DNA of 64,000 bases. Origin: Symbiodinium natans. Its lineage: Eukaryota; Sar; Dinophyceae; Suessiales; Symbiodiniaceae. The stretch spans positions 372,001 through 436,000 of the forward strand of contig CAJNDS010000524.1 of NCBI GenBank assembly GCA_905221605.1, written 5' to 3'. Position 1 is the first letter of the stretch, and the number at the start of each line of letters is the position of its first letter. A program made the position numbers and the translations under genes. Shown piece by piece: positions 55,000 through 64,000 of the stretch. The notes beneath the pieces are model-generated. The model searched no databases. It was not told where the DNA came from and saw only the letters and a list, made by a program, of their open reading frames with translations.

Positions 55000-56950
55000 C
55001 CACACACTGCACCGTTACAGGCCGCATAGGTGGCATCTTCACATGGGACAATGATCGAAGCAACGGCATTCAAATCAGCTTGCTTTTACAATAGGTTCCC
55101 CCCCGGTTCTGCAGCTTCACTTTTGCGACCGGCGAAGCTGAACCTCGTGTAAAGCGATCCAGACATCTCTCACTAAGGGGCAGAAGCAGCTGACACGGGC
55201 GATTGAAACGCAGCTTCGGTACGCAAGAGCGTCGGAAGCCCAGTGGTCTTGGGGCGGTTTTGGGATGCTCTGGCTTCTTTAGAGCTTGTGCGCATTGATA
55301 TGCGCGGCTGCCAGCCGAGGTCGAAGAACAAAATGATTCAGGAGTTAACGTGACATGGCATGTTCTTACCTCATCAACATTATCGCATGCCTTCGAAGGC
55401 TTGACTTCAGGACTCAGATGATTCCTTAAGATCAGCAACTTGAGCACCATCACGTCGTCACGTGCGCTAGCACACAGAGAGTCGTACATGTCAACGCCCT
55501 CGGCTCACAAGCTGGAGTGGCTGAACGTATCAGCAGCAAAAGCGCTGATAATCCCTCCCATGCGTCGAGACCAATGTAGGGATCCATTCGTGGTCTACCA
55601 GAGTCCTTTCCCATTTTTCCAATTGTTACGGAAAAGGGTCTCGAGGCACTCGACACTTCAGCCATCTTCGGCCCTAAGCCTTTATTGGGTACCATATGAC
55701 CACTGCCAGATCACCGAGTGATCGGTTCATGTTGGCAGGGACAGGACAGACCTCTAAGAGGCGATGTCTGAGCCTCCAGCCTGAGGCGGACGCTCTTACT
55801 GTTCTTGCTTCCACGTTTTGACGAGATCTGTATTCTTAATGTGCTTGCACGCGCTCGGCGTGCGCTCGGCGTGCGCTCGGCACTGCAGGAAAAAGGGGCA
55901 GACCTAAGTTGTCATGTGCCATGTGCCATCGGTCGCAACACGTCGCAGCTGCAGCTTTGTGAGGCCGACTTGACAGGCCCGTTCTGCGCCCTGGTGTGGA
56001 AGGCGGGGAATCTGTACCGACTGCGCGAAGGTTCTGTGAGCCCATACGGCTTCTGTTCTATCTAGACGCTAGACGAAAACCCCACGGGCATTGGCCCAAG
56101 TTGCTGCCTCAGCTCTCGATTCGGGTGGTGACTTGACCATGCTTTGCAAGTTCATTGCAGAACCCGTCATTGAGAGCCGGGCTGCAAAGAAGAAGAAGTT
56201 CGATGAGGAGGCAGGAGTGCTGTTATGGACAAAATTTGCAGTGATGCCAGCGACTGATGAGCAGGTTTTCGGCACCAAGTACTTCTGATGCTCCAGAAAG
56301 TGCAGACATGGTCGCCACAAGAGACAAAAGCCGCAGTGCTTGCATGGTTGTTTGGATATTACACGACCTGCAAGATGTGGCAAGGAGCAGTGCTGTGTAG
56401 CTAGGGCCGGGTGGGGTGGTGGGCTGGGGGCGGAGGCGGCCCATCGGACTAGTTGGCTTTGTAGACTTGCGTTGGCGAATGTTCTGCTAGCCAGCTCGGG
56501 CTTGAGCCAAGTGCAAACACGTGCAAAAAAAGTTCAAGTGGAGCAAAGCAAGACATATGGTTATGCTCGAGAGCCCTAAATTCAAGGGCACGCCCAAGGT
56601 TCAGGTCCAAAAGTGCTGTGAAGCACTGATAGTGGTACTGGAAAAGGGCAGCAGTATCACTGCTATACCGCAGCCATGCCACATGGACCCCACCGATGGT
56701 CTATGCCATGACCTACAATCAGCAAGGCAAATTGACAGGACCCACCAAATGTTCAGCAAGGGATACCCGAATGTCACGACACGTCTGTTTGCGCGGGCAA
56801 AGGCTGGTCCCGCTGGCCTCGGCCTCAAACTTTGCTGACTTGCGCCTCGGATCTCGGATAATGACAGCATCTCGAAGCTACAATGCTGTCAAAGCTGTCA
56901 AGGCACCCAAAGCACCCAAAACGCATTCGAAAGCACCTGACACACGTGAC
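55000..56950. other. No firmly recognised gene; one possible exon
   Basis: GTGCGCTCGGC is repeated three times at ~55847-55881. The block ~56091-56220 (SGGDLTMLCKFIAEPVIESR then AAKKKKFDEE) looks protein-like and could be an N-terminal exon of the WD40 gene or the end of the channel gene. Nothing else stands out. Confidence 0.3.
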
Positions 56951-56961
56951 TTTGTCCCCAA

Positions 56962-59900
56962 GGCTCCTATGACGGAACAACCAAGTTCTGGTCGATGCAA
57001 ACAGGATGCTGCTGGCGCAGCCTCAAGCAGGAGGGCCCCGTGATGTACCTCACCGTCTCATCGGACGGAAGGCTGGTGCCCAGCGGCTCACTTCGCTGAT
57101 GGAATACCTCACTTGGTGAAAAGTGCTAGACTGTTGAGTCGACGAGGTATCTTCTAACGGCGGCATATGATGGTGTCGCTGCACTGTGGTGTGTTCTCAC
57201 CTCAGCCAGCCGTGCTTTTGTGCCAAAGGCGGCATGGTGTAGCACGCCGAGGTGGCCAAAGGAGAAGCCATCCGAGAATTGCGTGGAAAAGAGGGCGGCC
57301 TCTACACAGCGGTGTTCTCACCAAACGGCCAGTCTGTGCTGCAGCTTGTCTCAGTCTGGTCTCATCTGGTCTCCATACGGCAGAGTGTGGGAATAGGATT
57401 GCCTGTGACTCAGGACTGCGTCGGCCGATGGAGCTGCGTGTTTGTGGAGATGGAAGGTTGGCAAGGCCTTCAGTGGCTTGCAGTGGCTAAGCCAGACGCA
57501 GACTAAAGGGGAGCTCCTGGCAGATTGAGACGAGGTTCTGCTTTCCACTCGACTGTCTGCTGTGCAGCAGGTGCAATGGCTACTGAGCGGACATGACGGC
57601 AGCTATATGCGCTCGGCGACATTCTCGCCCGATGGCAAGCAAATCGTCACAGCCTCCGCGGACTGTTCGCTGCGAATTTGGCAGCTGAACAAATTGGACG
57701 AGTCCAGAGTGGCGTGTTTGCAGCTGACTACTGCTAGTGGCGCTGCGCATGCTTACATGTGCAATGCAGCCACTAGCAGATTTACGTCGTGCGAATCTGA
57801 GGCACCATTTCTTCTCAGAGTGCTAGAGGGCCACTATGGCTGGGCAAGTGCCCTAGTTCATTGTTTATGACCCAGGAGAGCAACACTGAGCCGCAACACC
57901 AAATCCCTAAACCCAGGTCAACACGGCGGTCTTCTCGCCGACAGGCGATCAGATCTTGTCGGCGGCTGCCGACAAAACAGCTAAGCTATGGTGTGCATCC
58001 ACAGGACTGCTTGCCACACCGTGGGGCTTGGATAGCGCCCGAAGACAGTTGAAGCTCGGCTTGCGCTCCGTAAGTCTTAGGTTTCAGGTTCTTTCCAAGA
58101 AGCCCGCGAAACGCCCATTTGCTCTTTAGCAAAAACCCCTTCCCTCCCTTCCCCCCCTGCATGCGGGAAAAAGAGAAAATCTGTCGTGTCGGTGAAACAA
58201 TTTCCAAGGGTGGGTCGGCGCGGGGACTATGGACTTCAAAGCTCCGTCCCTCAACACGATTCTGGCGTTTCGGATTGTTCCCCGGGAACCATGGGCTGCG
58301 GAACGTCGACTGAATTAGATTTTTCGACAGTCGACACCCGACCGCAACAGCTTCGCATACTGGTCAACGCTTCGAAGGGCCTTGGCGAGATTCGCAGAGG
58401 CCAAGATGTCGTGATACGCCGGGGAAGCAGGATCGCCCACTGGTTGGCTCCACCGCAGTGCCAGTCCTTTGCTCGTTGCACCTGGAGCTTCCCATCGGAA
58501 CCAACATATTGCGCCGCAAAAGAGAGCAAGGTACCTGAGTGTGCTGAAAGCAGGCAAGGGGTGCTGTCTGCTTTGCACCAGTGCTTGGGAGCTGCAAATG
58601 GGCCCTCCCAGTCTGCCGAGCTGCACATCGGCAGCTACCTCGGCCGCCATGGTGGCCCAACGCGGATCAACCTTGGGAAGGCGCAACTTCCGCTGCACGA
58701 ACGCGCGATTTCCCTCATGCAAGGCATTCAGCTCGGTGGGGTTGCAGTGGTGCTCCAGCCAAACAAGAGCCATCTTGCGCTGAGTACGCTTTCTGAACAT
58801 GTCTTGGCCTTGCATCAGCCCAGCTACAATCTCATTTTCAGCACAAGTGCCACTGTCTTCGCGACTCCCCGGACCACTGCCGCCTCATTTCTACCCCTAC
58901 GTCATCCCACGGCGGAGACTGGCTCGGGTGCAGTGAGGTACCCGCCGTGTTCTTCCGCGACATGATGGAGGACATCTCCACTGCACAATGGGCTCCTCCG
59001 CCATAGCCCCCGCCATGCCTGCCACGGCATTGGGCTTGCAGCCCGCGTGCCGGCCGAACCCGAAGCCGCCTGAATGCATGGACGAAGTGTCGTTACCCCA
59101 TCTTGCCCTAGCGCGAAAGCTATTTGCCTATACTTCGTGTGTGCCGCGTCTACTCAATCTACTGCCATTCGGGTAGTTTACTTCTTGTTTTGAGACAGTT
59201 TCTGCTAGGTTCTTCCACGGCCCCATTCTTTCCAGCAATAAATCTGCAGTGTCTCGCCCGTGTCTTTCGGATCCGGCTGTTCAGGTGAGGCCCAGACTAT
59301 GTGTGTGTGGGTGTGTGTCTATATTATATACATATATATATATTTATATTTATTTACTTGTTTATTTATTTGTTATCTTGGATAAGATGAAACCTAAGAC
59401 ACGTGCAGCATCGGCAAGCCAGCGGTCATCCGTACAGGAGATTGCCTCAAGACCTACGTAGGCACGGGGGCCTGTTCCGAGTGCGCAAGTTTCCTGACAT
59501 TTAGGGTTCAGGGTTTAGGGTTTAGGGTTTCATGATGCATTTTGAGTTTTCAGGCCACTGGGCCTACGTGAGATCGGCAGTTTTCAGCCCACAGCAGACC
59601 ATGATCCTGACAGCTTCAGCAACTTAGACTGGATTCACAGTAGCTGCTCGAGACGACTTAGGATTTTTCAGTTCTAACGTTGAGGTGCTGAGGTTGCAAG
59701 TGAGTTTGTGAAGCAGCAACTGACTGGGCAAGTATCGGGCCTGCCTTCCTGAGAAGTATCGGACAGAAGCCGATGGTTCTCACTGATACAGGAACTCGCG
59801 CTCTGGTGAATTGCAGCCCCCCGCGTCTCGTTTTTTCCGCAGCGCCTCGTTTTTTCCGTGTTTTTCCCCACATTGCTAAGAAAGACGCGCCTTTTCGCAA

Positions 59901-60632
59901 TCCATACTGGTAGGGATCCGATGGCAACACGCTCCCATGAAGGCTCGGGAAGGACAATTCGCTGCCCCGGCTGTAGAGGTGCAAGGCGATCCGGAGTGGG
60001 CATCCAAGTCCTCCTTAAAAGTCCTTGAAGAAAACCGACACCCAGGCTGAAGCGGAGTTGCTTTTGAAAATCTTCTGAATTGGTTTCAGCCAACGGTTTC
60101 AGCTGTTTGTGACCTTCTGAGACTTTCGCGGTGTGGAGAGTGTTGGACAGTTGTACTCAGGCAGATTGGACGGCAAAGCTTTGGAACTCGCAGACGGCTG
60201 GTTGTTTACAGACCTTCACAGGTCACTCCCAGTGGGTGAACATGGCATCCTTCGTCCATGGCCTCTCAAAGGTTATCACGTGCTCCAGGGAGGCTTGGCA
60301 TGGCGTGAGGCCTTCTGAAGTTCAGGGTTTGTAGGGTTTTGGGGGTTTTATGGTTTTCGGGTTTTAGGATGTTTTAGGGTTTCAGGGTTTCGGGGTTTTA
60401 GGGTTTCTCGGTTTCAGGGTTTCGGGTTTTCAGGGTTTTAGGGTTTTAGGGTGTTGGGGTTACTAGTAGCGGGCCATGTACTGACCGATAACCGATTTAC
60501 AGCCGAGAAGCTGCATTGGCACAGCCCTCACAAGGACAACAGCGCACGGTTGTGGGATACCAAAAGCGGCTGTTGCCTGCAAGTATTCAATGGCCACAGC
60601 GATTTCGTGATGTATGCGATTGTCCCGGCAGC
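56962..60632 (+). CDS. WD40-repeat beta-propeller protein
   Basis: At least eight blocks carry WD40 repeats, the scaffold blades used in many complexes; no partner domain identifies its role. Blocks: 56962-~57095 (GSYDGTTKFWSMQTGCCW); 57250-~57345 (LRGKEGGLYTAVFSPNGQS); 57571-~57702 (SATFSPDGKQIVTASADC then SLRIWQL); ~57817-57852 (RVLEGHYGWAS); 57917-~58012 (NTAVFSPTGDQILSAAADKT then AKLWCASTG); 59553-~59626 (GHWAYVRSAVFSPQQTMILT); 60164-~60255 (DWTAKLWNSQTAGCLQTFTG then HSQWVN); ~60532-60632 (DNSARLWDTKSGCCLQVFNG then HSDFV). The 'GH...VFSPDG..I.TAS.D...LW' pattern is unmistakable. A 1.5-kb interval between the fifth and sixth blocks holds a possible antisense retroelement fragment. Telomere-type repeats lie in three of the introns. 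Start and stop are not placed. Confidence 0.88.
58315..58815 (-). pseudogene. Possible antisense retroelement polyprotein fragment in a WD40-gene intron
   Basis: The - strand frame is open for 166 codons. It contains PRWATMAAEVAADVQLGRLG and near its end KALRSVDQYAKLLRSGVD. Phrases of the type 'EV..DV..GRL.GP' followed by 'RSVDxYxK' resemble the stretch upstream of the reverse-transcriptase palm in dinoflagellate retroelements. No catalytic YxDD motif is present, so at most this is a truncated fragment. The + strand frame 58186-58965 overlaps it. Only one, or neither, can be real. Confidence 0.25.
59500..59531. repeat. Short TTTAGGG repeat
   Basis: Four units, just before the GHWAYVRSAVF exon of the WD40 gene. 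Confidence 0.85.
60325..60462. repeat. Degenerate telomere-type repeat (GGGTTTTAGG/GGGTTTCGG variants)
   Basis: About 130 bases of GGGTTT units with substituted or extra bases (TTTTAGGG, TTTCAGGG, TTTCGGGG). This is a decayed version of the TTTAGGG array, in a WD40-gene intron. Confidence 0.85.
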
Positions 60633-60704
60633 GCTGCGAGACGGAAGGCACAAGGCCAGAGCAACTTGGGTGCATTGTGTGGCAGCAAATCTTGTGGCGG
60701 AGGA

Positions 60705-60780
60705 CAGGTTTAGGGTTCAGGGTTCAGGGTTCAGAGTCCAGGGTTTAGGGTTTGGGGTTTAGGGTTTAGGGTTTAGGGTA
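60705..60780. repeat. Telomere-type repeat with TTCAGGG variants
   Basis: About ten units mixing TTTAGGG and TTCAGGG, downstream of the last recognised WD40 block. Confidence 0.9.
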
Positions 60781-61757
60781 GGCCGCTCAAGTTTCGAGTG
60801 GTCTTGCAAGGCTGGCCAGCGGCGCTGGACAGCCAAAGGTGCTCCGACTGACAGGTTAGCTGAAACAGAAAATTGCTTTCAGAGTGTGGCCATCGAGAGT
60901 TGCGCATTGCAGGTGACACATGAATGGCATCCAACCGTCACATTACCTGTGACATTGCAGCCATCTTTTGGCTTGGAACGATCTGAAGCTTATACTTGGC
61001 TTCCTCGAACTGATGGATGGGTCCCAGTCAATGAAATCTGAACCTGACTCAGAGGAACACCTCACCTACATCGAATCGCAGATATCACATAACTATGACG
61101 TAAGCAAGAGTGCTTCTGAACTTTTAAAGAAGGTAGACAGGGTCCAGACGGGTTACCGACATCATGGTGCGCAACCGATGGTCCCCATGGTCCCGGCTCC
61201 GCAGCCCTGGGCTTTGCCTGCCCTGTGCCCTCGCTGCGCTGCTCGCAGCGCTGCGCTGGTGCTTGAGCCCACTGAGCCCAGCCACTTTTGCCTTGGGAGG
61301 CAGTGCGAGCCAAATTGTCTAGGCCAAAGTCTCGCATGCAGAGTCACGGGGAAGTTTTTTTGGCGCTGTGTGATCACCGCACGCGACCTAAGGCACTCAT
61401 CAGGCCCTGCACCATGCATCGATGTGGGACCATAGGAGCTCGCCAAAGGTTCCACAGCACGCGATACCCTGGAACCTGGTTGGGGGCGGAGCTGACTTGC
61501 CACTGGAGGTTCCCAGGCAGTCGAGCAACTGTTTTGCCTCTTGCAGTTTGAGGCCTGGAGTTGTAATTCGACCCTGTCGGATTCAAAGTCTCAGCCGCGG
61601 TTTTTGTTTCTGTTGACATTCTGTCGACTGTCGAGGTGCAAACCGCAGCAGACACTGCTTGTGCAGCCGGATGCTTTGGCTGAAGCTCACGGCGCAGTGC
61701 TGATGCCCTAGACCCTAGACCATACGTTTCGTCTCTGGCGTTTTGAGGAAATGGCCT

Positions 61758-63323
61758 CGAACTGGAACTGGCTGTGCCTGAAGACACGGACATGCAGCAG
61801 CTCACAGATCTAGTAGACGAGAGCTTCCAACGAGCCATCCAAGCCAGGCAAGTGTCTACATGAAAATGGGCGGGGGGGGGGTAGGGGGTAGGGGGGGGTA
61901 GGGGGTAGGGGGGGCAGGGGGGGGGTGGGTAGGGGGTAGGGGGGGGTAGGGGGGGCAGGGGGGGGGGTAGGGGGGGGGGGGGGGGGGTAGGGGGGGATAG
62001 GGGGGGGTAGGGGGGGAATAGGGGGGGGGTAGGGGTGGGGGGGGGATAGGGGGTAGGGTTTAGGGTTTAGGGTTCAGGGTTCAGGGTTCAGGGTTCAGGG
62101 TTCAGGGTTTAGGGTTAAGGGCTAAGGGTTAAGGGATTAGGGTCTATGCTTGCTGCGGGGACTTAAGTTTAGTTACTCTTCGAGTAAGTACGCTTTCAAG
62201 CTTCAAATGGAGTACAGCGAGGTTGATTGTTGGGAATCCAGTTTGCGCTGCAATCAAGGCGTTCATTGGCATCGTCGTCGTAATATGCTAAGCAAGGCCA
62301 TTGATTATCGGAAGATCCAAGATCAAGATGGAATCATATAAATAATGTGTTCCCTTTCTTTTGGCAGAGTTCACTTCGTGCTGTCCACCAACAAAGGCCC
62401 GGGCGCCAATAGCTGGGGAAACACGCAAGGTTGCCGAGGCAGCTTCTTGGAGCTGGGCTCGATCGAAAGTCTCGATAAGGATGTAAGTTACGCAAGGTAT
62501 GAAAAGGCGACGCTAGGGCACTGGATCGCTGGGCTGTTCCAAGTGAGACGCAGTGACGGTCAGTGGCTGAGCCCACACGCGTCAAATCATACGTGCCGTC
62601 CTGAAACTGTGGTAGACGGTGCCCACAAAAAATCTGAAGCACCCTCATGCCTCCAATCATCAAGCAGCAAGAGCCGTCACTCGTGCTTTTGTTGGATGGC
62701 GTTGGATGGTGTTGGGTCCGAGAATCAGAATATCACAACAAATCACAAGCGCCACAGTTCCCCACAGCGGGCCCCTCAAATCGATGCCGTCTGCACATTT
62801 GTCTGTACTTTTGTTCAGTTGGCCTGCAGCCTGCAATCTGAGAGGATGGTTGACGGCGGCGGCCCGCTGGGCGACTTGTGGAATGGCTGGGTTTCCCTCA
62901 GCGAGCGGCAGATGACCCTGGGGGCGATGCGAAAGCGCCTTGCCGGGCTTCTCGCCTCGCCCAGCTTAAGGCACCGCAGCCAGATGATAAGCGGGAACAA
63001 GCACAGAATTGCACAAATATTGCACTGCACACTACGGCCACTGCGGATGTCCTCACGGTGACTCACAAGACTCGCACCTTTGTCGAGAGGCGGCCTTCCA
63101 ACGACGAGTGGAACCTGGGAGTTGCTCGGCTACAAAACGGAATGCCTCATTTCAGAATACAACTTGGAGAGCATCTCGGTGACATTGAGCCTCAAGCGTT
63201 TCGTCAGTAACGTCGACTTGGATGCAGGTTCTGCTGCGTGAGAAAGGGGCGGAGAAGCCACCGATCGGCTACTTCGAGATTTGCATGCAAAAGCCTGAGG
63301 GCATCGGCAGGTGGAGCCGTTAA
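61758..63323 (+). CDS. Unidentified multi-exon gene, 3' end defined
   Basis: Blocks: ~61758-61849 (LAVPEDTDMQQLTDLVDESF then QRAIQAR); ~62367-62482 (VHFVLSTNKGPGANSWGNTQ then GSFLELGSIESLDKD); ~62849-62910 (GGGPLGDLWNGWVSLSERQ); ~63059-63200 (RTFVERRPSNDEWNLGVARL then PHFRIQLGEHLGDIEPQAF); and 63228-63323 (REKGAEKPPIGYFEICMQKP, stop TAA, preceded by a GATGCAG acceptor). The first block may belong to a different gene, since the large G-rich repeat lies between it and the rest. No family is recognised. Confidence 0.45.
61867..62140. repeat. G-run/TAGGGGG array grading into (TTTAGGG)n
   Basis: About 190 bases of TAGGGGGG/GGGGGGTAGG units (almost only G with TA or C interruptions) pass without a break into about ten TTTAGGG/TTCAGGG/TTAAGGG units. 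It is strongly G-quadruplex-prone and lies between coding blocks. Confidence 0.95.
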
Positions 63324-63329
63324 GCTAGG

Positions 63330-64000
63330 CATTCATATGAAGCACTCATGAAGCCGCACCTTGACGGAGGCGCAGCGCAGCGCTGGAGCCATACCTCAAG
63401 AACTTGTGTGTGTCCAAGGCCCTTAGTCATATGCAGATACTTGGCTCGCTGCATAGTAGGTCATATGCAGTTGGTACTTCATGGAATGGCAGTGCTTCAT
63501 CTCAAACCCGAGTGAAGCGATTGTGGGGCTCTGAAGTGCAGCGGTCTTGTGGGAGAAGGCATGCTGAGATGTGGTGACGACATTCCGTCCTGGCGAGGCT
63601 TACCGAAGACGTGGTCTTGGCAAGAAGCTGCTGAATTTGGTGGAAGAGTTTTGCAGGACTGTTGCCATGCTGGGCTAGACAAGACTCTGAGGTGTCTTGA
63701 AGTGTGAGTGGTCTTGAGCAATGGTTGAAGAAAGCCTGTTTCAGAGCACATGGCCACGTGGTCAAAGCTTCCAGCACTTGAACCCAAACCAACGAGGGGT
63801 AGAAGGAAGAAGACTAAGAGAGAAGACCCGCTTGACCGTCGAGGCCAGGCCCCTCAGCGTGAGGGCCTCAAAACGTGCAGAAGAAGAAGGAGAAGAAGGA
63901 GAAGGAGACGGAGACGAAGACGAAGTAGAAAAGAGAGGGTGAGATGGGCATACCACCCCTCCCCGCCTCCGATCCGGTCCTGGCTCCAAACACCCATGCT
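63330..64000. other. No recognised gene; GAAGGA/GAC microsatellite at the edge
   Basis: An AGAAGAAGGAG/GACGAAGAC tract lies at ~63878-63930. Open frames on both strands to the window end are low-complexity. The sequence is cut by the window boundary. Confidence 0.4.

Noticed and set aside
58186-58965. 259-codon + strand frame, the longest in the window
   Set aside because: It reads straight through a region where a splice-rich genome should show short exons, its translation has no WD40 or other motif, and it is antisense to a more retroelement-like frame. Considered non-coding.
1-64000. Dinoflagellate spliced-leader relics, tRNA genes, rRNA genes, CRISPR arrays
   Set aside because: I looked for the conserved spliced-leader 3' word (TTTTGGCTCAAG) and for obvious RNA-gene signatures and found none by eye. 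A computational search would be needed to exclude degenerate tRNAs.

Overview
This is nuclear DNA from a eukaryote, most probably a dinoflagellate (Symbiodiniaceae-like). The evidence is internal. Genes are broken into very short exons. Many introns begin with GC instead of GT, and several intron boundaries are ambiguous because the same few bases flank both splice sites. Every gene I could recognise lies on the + strand, as in the unidirectional gene arrays known from dinoflagellates. TTTAGGG/CCCTAAA telomere-type repeats are scattered internally. Almost no long ORF is a real gene: most coding sequence sits in open blocks of 30 to 150 nt that often lack an in-frame ATG. Genes are therefore reported as spans, with the exon blocks given in the evidence.

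Layout, left to right: an FG-GAP/integrin-alpha-like beta-propeller gene (about 1.06-4.5 kb); a seryl-tRNA synthetase (about 7.3-11.7 kb); a possible GST-C-like C-terminal exon (12.6 kb); eIF3 subunit L (about 14.6-20.4 kb); an unidentified gene (21.2-23.4 kb); a gene with a recurring dinoflagellate 'LWIDRYC...LVEVFVF' domain of unknown function (26.2-26.9 kb); four or five unidentified multi-exon genes (29.5-40.5 kb); a phytanoyl-CoA dioxygenase-family gene for which a 13-exon, about 297-residue model can be built (41.7-46.6 kb); a single-domain voltage-gated cation channel with C-terminal EF-hands (about 49.7-54.9 kb); a WD40-repeat gene (about 57.0-60.7 kb); and a last unidentified gene (61.8-63.3 kb).

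Two mobile-element signals stand out. (1) A 2.08-kb AT-rich block at 42,086-44,168, bounded by an inverted repeat (C-run, then AGYGACCTACCCTTTTT) and inserted in a GC-AG intron of the dioxygenase gene. It carries two families of internal ~105-bp repeats and a large A/T hairpin but no transposase-sized ORF. (2) A family of ~90-105 bp elements with imperfect terminal inverted repeats and 3-4 bp flanking duplications. There are five copies, at 6.07, 9.77, 22.30, 32.18 and 32.93 kb. One lies wholly inside a well-defined seryl-tRNA synthetase intron and three others lie between coding blocks, which is what introner-like elements would look like.

Simple repeats are abundant: TAG, GAT/ATC, CTG, CAG, CT, GT-rich and G-run tracts. 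I saw no rRNA, tRNA, CRISPR array or spliced-leader relic. Two translation genes (seryl-tRNA synthetase and eIF3L) are near neighbours; otherwise the genes look functionally unrelated.
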